Source: JBDRGC01 sp043818215 (GTDB taxonomy: Bacteria > Chloroflexota > Anaerolineae > Anaerolineales > UBA11858). From it: DNA of 33,559 bases. Below the pieces are notes generated by a model, which worked only from the letters and a program-made list of their open reading frames with translations, did not search any database and was not told the DNA's origin. Shown piece by piece: positions 22,002 through 29,624 of the stretch (the first letter of the stretch is position 1; each line of letters starts with the position of its first letter). The stretch covers positions 1 through 33,559 of the forward strand of contig JBDRGC010000315.1 of the NCBI GenBank assembly GCA_043818215.1. Reading direction: 5' to 3'. The translations under genes were made by a program, and so were the position numbers.

Positions 22002-24992
22002 TTAATAATACTCCCTGACATATCCATACGCTTTCTCGAAGAGTTCTTTTTCCTGGTGCAACTTATACTTGAACAAAGTCTTCCGCAACGCTTTCCGCAC
22101 TTCGCGCTCACCGTCGCTGGTGGCCTGCCAACCGTCGAAGCGGACCAGGCGGACAATTTCATCGATGTCTGCGACGACGCGCTCGACGATGATGGGGGTT
22201 TCGGCGTTGCGGACTTCTTCGAAGAGGGCGGTCAGGGCGGCCAGGCCGCGGTCTTCGTCCTCTTCCTGAGGGGTGTCCTTCTCAGCGTTGACCACATCCG
22301 TGGCCAGGTCGAGCAGGGCTTTGAGAAAGGCGATGCTGAGCAATTGCCCGGCTTCGTGCTGCTCTTTGAGTTTCTCTAAACGTTCGGAGAGTTTCTTGAA
22401 GCGGGGATCCCCCATGTGTTTACGCAAACGGGTTGAAATCTTGATTTGTAATTCCTGGGTCTTCTTATCAGGGTCGGGAGAATTGATCACGGCTTCGAGC
22501 AGTTCGGCGTCCAGGACGATTTCATCGAGGTCGTCGCGCACGGCTTCAACGGTGATGTTCTGGTGGATCAGTTCGATGGTCTTGGCCCCCAGCGAGTGCC
22601 AGATCAGGGCACCGGTGCCGGTAGTGGGCTGCACGGAGACGTAGACCTGTGAGAGCCAGCGGTAGTCGCTTTCGTAGTCGCTCAGGATGGGATCGGGGGA
22701 GATGGCTTCCCACAGTTTGGAGAGATAGCTGTAATCGGCGGCGAAGGCGTCGCGTACATCGTTGTTGGGCAGGCATTCCTGGGCGGCGATCAGGCCTTCG
22801 TATCCACTAATGGAACGATCCACGCCGGGGAAGTAGGCCAGGCATTTCTGCATCGCGGCAGGGAGCTTGGTTTTCAGGCCGACGATGTCGGAGACCACCT
22901 GGCGGAAGCCTTCCTCGTCAAATTCGAGCGACTTGGCGACATCATCGAAGACGCCCAGGTAATCGACGATCAGGCCGTGGGTCTTGCGGTCGCCGTAGGT
23001 GCGGTTGGTGCGGGTGATTCCTTGCAGCAGGGTGTGGTCGCGCATTGGTTTGTCGAGGTACATGGCCTGCAAAATGGGGGCGTCGAAGCCGGTGAGCAGC
23101 TTGGCGGTGACCACCAGGATTTGCAACGGGTCGTTGGGGTCGCGGTAACGGTCGAGGAGCTTTTCTTCGGCGTCGCGGTCGCGTTTGAGCGGGCGGTAGC
23201 GTTTATCTTCACGCTCCTTACCGGAGACAGAGATGACAATCTCGCTGGCTTCGGCGGGCAGGTAGCGGTCGAGCTGCTCTTTGTAAAGCAGGCAGCTCTC
23301 CTGGTCGTAGGTCACCACCATCGCCTTGAAGCCATTGGGACGGACTTTCTCCAGATAATGGTGGGCGATGTCAGCGCAGATTACCTCGATACGGTCGGGG
23401 ACTTTGACCAGCACGGCCATCTTGGCAGCAGCCCGCGCCAGGGTCTCGCGGTCCAGATCGGTCAGGCCACCAGTGAGTTCGGCGTAGGCCTGGTCGATGG
23501 CGTCTTTGTCGATATGCAGTTCCACCAGGCGGGGTTCGAAGTGCAGCGGCAGGGTGGCCCCGTCCCGGATGGACTCTTCGAAGCTGTAGCGGCTCATATA
23601 ACCGCGCTGATCTTCTTCGGCCCCAAAGGCGTAGAAAGTATTACGGTCGCGGCGGTTGATCGGGGTGCCGGTCAACCCAAATAGGAAGGCATTCGGCAGG
23701 GCAGAGCGCATCTTCACGCCCAGATCCCCCTCCTGGGTCCGGTGAGCTTCATCCACTAAAACCACGAGATTCTCCCGCTCGTTCAGGATTCCCTCGGCTT
23801 CGCCGAATTTAAATATCGTCGTGATAATAATCTTACGCGTATCCTGGCGCAGCAGGGTTTCCAAATCATCCCGCGAATCGGCTTTGATCAGGTTGGGGAT
23901 GTCGGTGGCGTGGAAGGTGGCGCTGATCTGGGTGTCGAGGTCGAGGCGGTCGACGACGATCAGGACGGCGGGGTTGCGCAGGGCGGGTTGCAGGCGCAGT
24001 TTTTGGGCGGCGAAGACCATCAGCAGGGATTTGCCGGAGCCCTGGAAATGCCAGATCAGGCCTTTGCGGGGGAAACCGGCCAGGACGCGCTGCACGATCT
24101 GGTTGGCAGCTTCGTACTGCTGGTAGCGGCAGACGATTTTGAGACGGCGTTTTTTGTTGTCAGTGGCGAAGAGGGTGAAGTGAGCCAGGATATCGAGCAC
24201 CACGCTGGGACGCAGGAGGGATTGGGCCACTTTTAGGATATCGACCAGCCCCCCAGAACCGAGGGCCTCGGCGGGACGCCAGGGTCCCCATTTATCGACC
24301 GGGGCGTGGACGGCGCCATAGCGCAGGTCTTTGCCCTCGGTGGCGACGCTAAAGACGTTGGGGGTGAAGAGTTCGGGGACGAAACGCTCGTAATCATCGT
24401 GGACTTGTTTAGCGCCATCGAACCAACTGACGGACTGGCGCACGGGGGTTTTGGCCTCTACCAACACCAGGGGGAAGCCGTTGACGAAGAGCATCAGGTC
24501 GGGGCGGCGTTCGGCGCTCCCGGCTCTAAAAGTAAATTGAGTGGTGACGATATATTGGTTTTGATCCAGGTCGTCGTAGTCGATCAGACGGACGGTGACA
24601 TGTTCGTTGCCCGGGCCGAAGGGCATGGAGCGTTCGTTGCGCAGCCAAGCGGTGAACTCTTCGTTGGCACGGATCAGGCCGTCGGAACGCACCGAGAGCA
24701 CGATGGCACGCAGTTTGTAGAGCACTTCATCGGCGCGCTCGGGGACTTCGGCAATGCTGGGGTTGAGGCGGATGAGGGTCTGGCGGACATATTCTTCGAT
24801 GAAGACATCGTTGATGCGGCGGGGCAGATCGATAGCTGGGACGGAATACCAGCCCACGCCTTTGGAATTGCGCCCGATGGGGAGATACGGCGCGGGGATT
24901 TCACTGATCCCGGATTTGGGGGTGGGCTGCGGCCCACAGAGGGAATCCCGGAGAAAGTTTTCGACGGTGTTCAGTTCGTTAAAAATGCTCAC
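22002..24992 (-). CDS. hsdR: Type I restriction enzyme R subunit (HsdR)
   Basis: About 996 residues. The N-terminal nuclease has RRPDLMLFVNG (D165) and VLVEAKTP (E179, K181), a full PD-(D/E)XK site. The motor follows with Walker A QGSGKS (317-322), DEAH (414-417) and GLTGTPINRRDRN, then helicase motifs such as LLTGFDAPILQAMYLDKPM and QGITRTNR, and a helical C-terminal HsdM-binding part. It translocates DNA and cuts unmethylated DNA in the HsdRMS complex. I chose the GTG at 24992 because GGAG lies six bases before it; a TTG at 25004 is the alternative. The start overlaps the original hsdS reading frame. It appears intact. The Roco gene follows 50 bases downstream. Confidence 0.92.
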   Translation of the reverse strand: MSIFNELNTVENFLRDSLCGPQPTPKSGISEIPAPYLPIGRNSKGVGWYSVPAIDLPRRINDVFIEEYVRQTLIRLNPSIAEVPERADEVLYKLRAIVLSVRSDGLIRANEEFTAWLRNERSMPFGPGNEHVTVRLIDYDDLDQNQYIVTTQFTFRAGSAERRPDLMLFVNGFPLVLVEAKTPVRQSVSWFDGAKQVHDDYERFVPELFTPNVFSVATEGKDLRYGAVHAPVDKWGPWRPAEALGSGGLVDILKVAQSLLRPSVVLDILAHFTLFATDNKKRRLKIVCRYQQYEAANQIVQRVLAGFPRKGLIWHFQGSGKSLLMVFAAQKLRLQPALRNPAVLIVVDRLDLDTQISATFHATDIPNLIKADSRDDLETLLRQDTRKIIITTIFKFGEAEGILNERENLVVLVDEAHRTQEGDLGVKMRSALPNAFLFGLTGTPINRRDRNTFYAFGAEEDQRGYMSRYSFEESIRDGATLPLHFEPRLVELHIDKDAIDQAYAELTGGLTDLDRETLARAAAKMAVLVKVPDRIEVICADIAHHYLEKVRPNGFKAMVVTYDQESCLLYKEQLDRYLPAEASEIVISVSGKEREDKRYRPLKRDRDAEEKLLDRYRDPNDPLQILVVTAKLLTGFDAPILQAMYLDKPMRDHTLLQGITRTNRTYGDRKTHGLIVDYLGVFDDVAKSLEFDEEGFRQVVSDIVGLKTKLPAAMQKCLAYFPGVDRSISGYEGLIAAQECLPNNDVRDAFAADYSYLSKLWEAISPDPILSDYESDYRWLSQVYVSVQPTTGTGALIWHSLGAKTIELIHQNITVEAVRDDLDEIVLDAELLEAVINSPDPDKKTQELQIKISTRLRKHMGDPRFKKLSERLEKLKEQHEAGQLLSIAFLKALLDLATDVVNAEKDTPQEEDEDRGLAALTALFEEVRNAETPIIVERVVADIDEIVRLVRFDGWQATSDGEREVRKALRKTLFKYKLHQEKELFEKAYGYVREYY

Positions 24993-24993
24993 T

Positions 24994-25149
24994 CTATGCT
25001 CCAAGTAATTTGTTCAGAAGGTTTTGGTGGAGCTGGTTGTTTTTAATCTGTCGCATCTCACTTTGTAAAAGAACTGATTGCAATGATGTAAATTTACCTA
25101 CAAAATCTTTCTGGATATTCGTAGGTGGGCATGGAATTTTAAACCTTTT
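24994..25149 (-). other. Untranslated 3' remainder of hsdS after a premature stop
   Basis: The frame continues past the TAA at 25152-25150 for 51 more codons: KRFKIPCPPTNIQKDF, then TSLQSVLLQS, a helical NNQLHQNLLNKLLGA and TAG at 24996. This is a normal HsdS C-terminus (IPxPPxxxQ plus the second spacer helix). The stop lies in a T4A6 run, where a base change or paired slips could restore reading. Without it HsdS loses its last conserved region. Confidence 0.7.
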
Positions 25150-26160
25150 TTAAAATGCGCTGACATTAAAATGTTGCTGAGCCGTTCCTGCCATGCCAGC
25201 CGTAAATTCTCGACGCCCTGGTGGGGAATTCAAATAAGCCACAAAATAATCAGGCAAAATAGCGTCGGTTGGAGTAGCAATTACTAAATCAATGCAATTC
25301 AGTGGACCGAAATTTTCCGGAATTACAGTCGCATCGCCTGGGCGACCACTTCGTACAACAACAATATCACCAGCTGTTAGCTGTGACTTATGATGAACTT
25401 CATGACCTTCTTGACTAATGTGTATGAGGTCCGCAAGCTGTAATTTCCCAGGCAGAACATTCAGTGAGCGTAAGGCTGGTACTCCTTCTCCATCAGAAAC
25501 ATACCAGTCTGCTGGTTTCACAACAATCCCCACTGTTAATCGCTGCGTGAGCTTTGGCACAGTCAGCAAAGGGTAAATTTCTTTATGTTGGTTGAAAGTT
25601 TGTTTAGCAAAAGCCCAGAGAAGATTTTCACTTGCTTCTGATAATTCTGAACTAGCTTCTGTCATTTCAAGAGATGACAAAAGTAGCTTCACAATCCTGC
25701 GCTGCTCATCCAGCGGCGGCAGGGGGAATTCTTGCTGGGCCAGGGTGCGCCAGTTGATGGTTGGCGAGAGTGAACCCACCGAGATTTTCAATGCCCGGTT
25801 CATAAACAGGTCACTTTGCATGAAGAAGGGCAGGAATTCAGGCAATACCACATCAGCATTGGGGCGCAGCACCATCGCATGAGCGGAGCAAATGCCGTCA
25901 AAATCAGCGACTGCTAACTTGCGTTGATAAGCCCGGCGTTTACCGAAGATGATGTCCCCTTTGCGGAAGCCTAGCTTTTGACCAATCACATCCGATGGCG
26001 AACCCCAGCGCCGAATCTTGAGCGATTCGCCGTCCAGGTGTTCGAGGCCAACGTAGTGTTCGAGTTCGGTTTCGGATGGTTCAACTCGGTCCGCGACGCT
26101 GATGGCGATCTGATCGAAGCGGTAGGTTTTCCAGCCGGGTTTGAGGGTGGGAGGGGTCAT
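25150..26160 (-). CDS. hsdS: Type I restriction specificity subunit (HsdS), shortened by an in-frame stop
   Basis: 336 residues. The first target-recognition domain (about 10-150, from WKTYRFDQIA to SLSPTINWRTLAQQEFPLPPLDEQ) is followed by a central spacer helix (155-190) and a second domain (about 195-336, LTVGIVVKPADWY to GTAQQHFNVSAF). HsdS gives the complex its DNA sequence specificity through the two domains. The second ends at TAA in SAF-stop, just where the SAxxxxxIPxPP segment should continue; the missing 51 codons are still present downstream. The first half is G+C-rich, the second AT-rich, with the change near the central helix, as expected if the second domain was exchanged. The start is the ATG at 26160, 30 bases after the antitoxin gene. 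Function is doubtful unless the stop is suppressed, or is a sequence error. Confidence 0.85.
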   Translation of the reverse strand: MTPPTLKPGWKTYRFDQIAISVADRVEPSETELEHYVGLEHLDGESLKIRRWGSPSDVIGQKLGFRKGDIIFGKRRAYQRKLAVADFDGICSAHAMVLRPNADVVLPEFLPFFMQSDLFMNRALKISVGSLSPTINWRTLAQQEFPLPPLDEQRRIVKLLLSSLEMTEASSELSEASENLLWAFAKQTFNQHKEIYPLLTVPKLTQRLTVGIVVKPADWYVSDGEGVPALRSLNVLPGKLQLADLIHISQEGHEVHHKSQLTAGDIVVVRSGRPGDATVIPENFGPLNCIDLVIATPTDAILPDYFVAYLNSPPGRREFTAGMAGTAQQHFNVSAF

Positions 26161-26189
26161 GGGAGATCGTGGTTACTCGGAGCAAAGGC

Positions 26190-27284
26190 TCAGTTTTGAC
26201 CAATTACCCACTGTAACGATTGCTTCAAATCATTGCAGTTTTGAGGGGGCAATTGTCCGTCGTGTTGGAGTCGCCCCACCACAATTCCCGGCGCAATGCC
26301 AAGCTGCGCAGCAAAAGCTCTGATTTCGGCTTTGCTGTAATACCCTGTTCGGGTTGTAAAGAGACGGTATTCCCGTGGAGGTATTAGGAAATCAGCAGCA
26401 AAGCGATGCGCTTCTTCTTCTTTGTCATTCTGAGCATCACCGCATTCAATGAAAATATCTCGTTTGCCATGTTTTAAAATGTGGCCTGCTTCATGAAAAA
26501 ACGAAAACCATAATTGATCATCAGTTTTATAGCGTAGGCTGACTTGAATTAAGGCTTTGTTGGGAGTTAACCAACGAGTTGCACCGCTGACGCGCACCTT
26601 TGGTAATTCAGGCACAAAAGCCATGGCGACACCTGCCTGAGCACATACTCGCATGGTTTCAGGTTGAAATATATCTGGTGGCTGTGTGGTTAATCTACGA
26701 ACCACTTCCAACGCTTCAATGAAACGATCCGCATCGTAGGGAGCACAATCGAGTTGATGAGCATCAATTTCACCTTTTCTGAGCCAGGCAGAAACAGCAA
26801 ACGGATCACTTTCAAAAGCAGGAGATTGACGAAAAGCTACACCAGACTCCCAAATGCTTTGCCACTGTGTTGGGGCAGCAATTCCAAAGAAGTTTAGCAC
26901 TTCACCCACCAAATCCACCGGGTCTTCCAGGCTAATAATCCAGCCAAATTCCACCATGTCTTTGATTGGGAATTGGTTGAGCCATCCAACCTGGCCTTCA
27001 AGGGAATCGCGCTCCGCCTGACGTGCCAGACTTTCTCGATATTGTTGTTCACGGTTATTCCAAAAATTGGCAGGCGCACCAAGTACCCGCTCTAGCTGCA
27101 AGGCAGTAGCTGGCGTAATGGTTGCTTTGCCTTTGATAATCTCATTGATCGTTTTCTTTGGGCGTCCGGTACGCTCGGCAAGCTCTGCCTGAGACATGCC
27201 TCTCTCTTCAAGCATTTCCAATAATGTTTCCCCTGGCGGAGATACAAAATCGGGTAAATATTCGTTTTGAATGGGGCTAATCAT
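26190..27284 (-). CDS. HigA-like antitoxin with XRE helix-turn-helix and ImmA/IrrE-type metallopeptidase domain
   Basis: 364 residues. An N-terminal XRE helix-turn-helix of the HigA type (18-80: PGETLLEMLEERGMSQAELAERTG, then KKTINEIIKGKATITPATALQLE) is followed by a helical linker. A C-terminal ImmA/IrrE (DUF955) domain carries the zinc motif HEAGH (264-268) and an acidic EEEAHRFAADF helix. XRE-ImmA proteins act as antitoxins and repressors or as stress-triggered proteases. The ATG at 27284 overlaps the toxin stop by eight bases, the usual order toxin then antitoxin. The toxin is frameshifted, so this now acts without a full-length partner. It sits between hsdM and hsdS, a frequent place for such modules. 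Autoregulation is likely, through an operator upstream of the toxin. Confidence 0.85.
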   Translation of the reverse strand: MISPIQNEYLPDFVSPPGETLLEMLEERGMSQAELAERTGRPKKTINEIIKGKATITPATALQLERVLGAPANFWNNREQQYRESLARQAERDSLEGQVGWLNQFPIKDMVEFGWIISLEDPVDLVGEVLNFFGIAAPTQWQSIWESGVAFRQSPAFESDPFAVSAWLRKGEIDAHQLDCAPYDADRFIEALEVVRRLTTQPPDIFQPETMRVCAQAGVAMAFVPELPKVRVSGATRWLTPNKALIQVSLRYKTDDQLWFSFFHEAGHILKHGKRDIFIECGDAQNDKEEEAHRFAADFLIPPREYRLFTTRTGYYSKAEIRAFAAQLGIAPGIVVGRLQHDGQLPPQNCNDLKQSLQWVIGQN

Positions 27285-27629
27285 GGGTATCCTCTATTCC
27301 GAGTATTTTTATAACTCGCACATTTTGCCAATCTATCCCGCCGTCTCCTTTTTGTGAAGGTGGGTCATCCGCAGGCACAAAAATCAATCGCCAGGGATGA
27401 TCCAAATCAAGTGATAGTTGACCTCCCCGGTCGCCTATTAATTCATGGCATTTGCCAGGCAAAAACTTCATTGCGATCAGATTTTCAGCGGCTCTCAAAT
27501 CATCCAACCGTTGGCTGATTTTCTTGGCGCGCCGCGTTCCTTGGCGCGCCGCGTTCCTTGGCGTCTAATCAGAAGTTTTTTGTTATTACACTCATCACGG
27601 AATTTTGGGTCTAGGAATTGAATAATCAA
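27277..27629 (-). pseudogene. HigB/RelE-like toxin, frameshifted by a 17-bp tandem duplication
   Basis: From a TTG at 27629 the frame reads FLDPKFRDECNNKKLLIRR, then QGTRRAK, the N-terminus of the RelE/HigB-like family annotated 'killer protein'. It then shifts to a stop at a 17-bp duplication (27523-27539 and 27540-27556). In another frame the body continues as AKKISQRLDDLRAAENL, LPGKCHELIGDRGGQLSLDL and HPWRLIFVPADDP, ending KILGIEDTHD at 27277. Removing one 17-bp copy joins both parts exactly (RRQGTRRAKKISQRLDDL), so the lesion is recent and reversible. These toxins cut mRNA on ribosomes. The body alone can be read from an internal start for 76 residues but would lack the N-terminal helix. 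Confidence 0.75.
27523..27563. repeat. 17-bp direct tandem duplication inside the toxin gene
   Basis: CTTGGCGCGCCGCGTTC occurs twice in a row (27523-27539, 27540-27556), followed by CTTGGCG, the first seven bases again. The unit is not a multiple of three, so each copy-number change moves the frame. The seven-base terminal repeat is a good substrate for replication slippage. Confidence 0.95.
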
Positions 27630-27665
27630 TCGTTTCACCCTTTTCTATCATTGCTCCAAATTATA

Positions 27666-27695
27666 TTAACGGAAAGGGTTAATAAAATTATAGCA
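27666..27695 (-). promoter_or_regulatory. Likely toxin-antitoxin promoter with operator
   Basis: On the minus strand TGCTATAAT (27695-27687) is a perfect extended -10. The inverted repeat TTAAC-n7-GTTAA (27666-27682) covers the expected transcription start, and the toxin TTG is about 50 bases on. An operator for the HigA-like repressor is the natural reading. No good -35 is seen, as is common with extended -10 promoters. Confidence 0.5.
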
Positions 27696-27747
27696 CATAT
27701 TTGTGAAAACTTTATGAGACTTTTCTCTGTGAATTTGTATTGCTTAT

Positions 27748-27840
27748 ATTATTCAACATCTCCACCAATGCATCCATCTCCTGCCAAAACAATCGCCCAT
27801 CCTGCTCCCACTCGGCCCAAAGCTGGCGCAGGCTGCATTC
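27748..27840 (-). pseudogene. Detached copy of the hsdM C-terminal tail
   Basis: On the minus strand this reads LRQLWAEWEQDGRLFWQEMD, then ALVEMLNN. The end of the hsdM at 28125 reads LQQLWAEWELDGRLFWQEMD, then ELVEMLNN, so the two are clearly homologous, also at DNA level (compare CCATCTCCTGCCAAAACAATC with CCATCTCTTGCCAAAATAATC over 20 bases). It has no body. It directly follows the stop of the small gene at 27839, so tail copies flank that gene on both sides. Confidence 0.8.
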
Positions 27841-28108
27841 ATTTGTTTTCAACTGTGAAACCAAGCTGGTGAAATACCCGATTGGTCTGCTCACCGCCAC
27901 CAAACTCAGTTGTTGGAATGCCAGTTGCCATGCTCAGGATATGCTTTGGTGGGTAAACCCGACCATCATTCAGGACTGCATATTTGTAAGTGTCTTTTTC
28001 CAGCCAATTTTCATAGGTTTCTGTATTCGGGTATTGAGAAGCAAAATCATGTAGGGCATCCAGAATGTCTTGTCGTGTTACGGTCTGTCTTTTGAAGGTT
28101 GTTTCCAT
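27839..28108 (-). CDS. Small protein resembling an McrA-type N-terminal DNA-binding head
   Basis: 89 residues from the ATG at 28108 (GGAG about ten bases upstream; a TTG six bases earlier is possible). A helical start (TVTRQDILDALHDFASQYPN) leads to KYAVLNDGRVYPPKHILSMATG and TEFGGGEQTNRVFHQLGFTV. The 'ragged strand, YPPK-I, FSGGE-TN-L-LGF' layout recalls the head module at the N-terminus of ScoMcrA-like restriction enzymes and other DNA-modification readers. The match is by eye and modest. It is not a known toxin or antitoxin. The gene starts 16 bases after the hsdM stop and is flanked by two copies of the hsdM tail. It could be a DNA-binding accessory of the type I system, or a fragment of a larger lost protein. 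Confidence 0.5.
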   Translation of the reverse strand: METTFKRQTVTRQDILDALHDFASQYPNTETYENWLEKDTYKYAVLNDGRVYPPKHILSMATGIPTTEFGGGEQTNRVFHQLGFTVENK

Positions 28109-28124
28109 ATCCAATCAACTCCAA

Positions 28125-29624
28125 TCAAGCATCTTGAACAAAATTATTTAGCATTTCCACAAGCTCATCCATCTCTTGCCAAAATAATCTTCCATCTAGT
28201 TCCCACTCAGCCCAAAGCTGTTGCAAGCTACGTCCATCTTCAGCAACGCCATTGTTGTTCGAGTTGCGCTTTACGTACAAGGGGATTGAGAGACTGTACT
28301 CTTGGGCGGCAATGTCTTCTAGGGTAGCCACGCGAGTAAAACTGGGTTCGTCGGAAAAAGAACGATAAGTTGCAGCAACACGCTCTTGATGTTTCTCTTT
28401 CAATGTACTCATGCTTCTTTCACGAGTAATCTCTTCAAGAGCATCGATGAAGAGTACCTTGCCCCTTCGATCAGCGGGTTTGTTGTTGCGGCAGATCACG
28501 ATGCAGGCTTCCATCGGTGAGTTGTAGAACAAATTGGGGCCGAGGCCCAAAACGCACTCTACCAAATCGGCTTCGACCAGCTTCTGCCGCATCTCGGCTT
28601 CTTCCTTGCGGAAGAGCACACCGTGCGGGAAGAGAATGGCGCAGCGCCCAGTCTGCGGGTCCATGCTCTTGAGAATATGCTGGAAGAAAGCGTAGTCGGC
28701 GCGTCCCTGCGGCGGGATGCCCAGGAAATTGCGCCCCCAGGGATCACTGGCCCAGGCTTCCCGGTTCCACTGCTTGATCGAGTAGGGTGGGTTGGCCAAC
28801 ACCACATCGAAAGTCATCAGGCGGTCTTGTTCGGTGAAGGCGGGGCGCTCCAGGGTATCCCCGCGGGCGATGTGGAAATCTTCCACGCCGTGCAACACCA
28901 GGTTCATGCGAGCGATGGCGGCGGTCAGATGGTTGCGTTCCTGGCCGTAGAGTCCCAGGGTGCGGTATTCACCTTTGCCGCGACGAACCTGGTCAAGGGC
29001 CGAGATCAACATGCCGCCGGTACCGCAGGTCGGGTCATAAATGCGTTCGCCCGGTTGCGGGTCGAGTATCTGCACCATCAAATGCACCACGGTGCGGTTG
29101 GTGTAGAACTCCTGGGAGGTGTGACCGCTGTCATCGGCAAACTGCTTGATCAGGTACTCATAGGCATTGCCGAGTTCATCTTCGTGCATGTTGGCCAGCG
29201 AGAGCGTATGTTTGGGAAAATGCTCCAGCAGGTTTTTAAGCGTGTGGTCGGGCAGGCGCTCCTTGTTGGTCCAGGGAGCGTCGCCGAAGATGCCGTCCAA
29301 CCGGTCAGGATTGGCGGCTTCAATCCCGCGCAGGGCATCCCGGATGGTCTGGCCGACATCCTTGGGGGTTTCACGCACATCCTGCCAGTGCGCTCTGATG
29401 GGGATGATGAAACGTTCATCGGCCATGGCGCGGGCGTAGTCTGGGTCAGCAGTGTCAGCGAAGGCCTCGGCGTATTCCTCATCCCAGACATCCGAGAGCC
29501 GCTTGTAGAACAGCAGCGGGAAGATGTATTGCTTGTAATCGCCGGCGTCCACCAGTCCACGCAGGATGTTGGCCGCGCCCCATAGATAGGATTCGAGTTC
29601 GGATTGGGTGAGTCTGTTAGTCAT
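28125..29624 (-). CDS. hsdM: Type I DNA methyltransferase subunit (HsdM), second gene
   Basis: 499 residues. An N-terminal HsdM helical domain (ESYLWGAANILRG, then FPLLFYKRLSDVWDEE) is followed by the N6-adenine methyltransferase core: SAM motif I DPTCGTGG (197-204) and catalytic NPPY (278-281) in VVLANPPYS. The C-terminal part includes LGLGPNLFYNSPMEACIVICR and a tail LQQLWAEWELDGRLFWQEMD. It methylates the site chosen by HsdS and is needed for restriction too. The start is the ATG at 29624, eight bases inside the end of the other hsdM, with a weak GGGGG upstream. It appears intact. It differs from the neighbouring hsdM by about half of its residues, so it is not a recent copy. Confidence 0.9.
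   Translation of the reverse strand: MTNRLTQSELESYLWGAANILRGLVDAGDYKQYIFPLLFYKRLSDVWDEEYAEAFADTADPDYARAMADERFIIPIRAHWQDVRETPKDVGQTIRDALRGIEAANPDRLDGIFGDAPWTNKERLPDHTLKNLLEHFPKHTLSLANMHEDELGNAYEYLIKQFADDSGHTSQEFYTNRTVVHLMVQILDPQPGERIYDPTCGTGGMLISALDQVRRGKGEYRTLGLYGQERNHLTAAIARMNLVLHGVEDFHIARGDTLERPAFTEQDRLMTFDVVLANPPYSIKQWNREAWASDPWGRNFLGIPPQGRADYAFFQHILKSMDPQTGRCAILFPHGVLFRKEEAEMRQKLVEADLVECVLGLGPNLFYNSPMEACIVICRNNKPADRRGKVLFIDALEEITRERSMSTLKEKHQERVAATYRSFSDEPSFTRVATLEDIAAQEYSLSIPLYVKRNSNNNGVAEDGRSLQQLWAEWELDGRLFWQEMDELVEMLNNFVQDA

Noticed and set aside
22977..25046. Plus-strand frames opposite hsdR (for example 22977-23684 and 24306-25046)
   Set aside because: They are shadows of the hsdR reading frame; no motif or start signal supports them.
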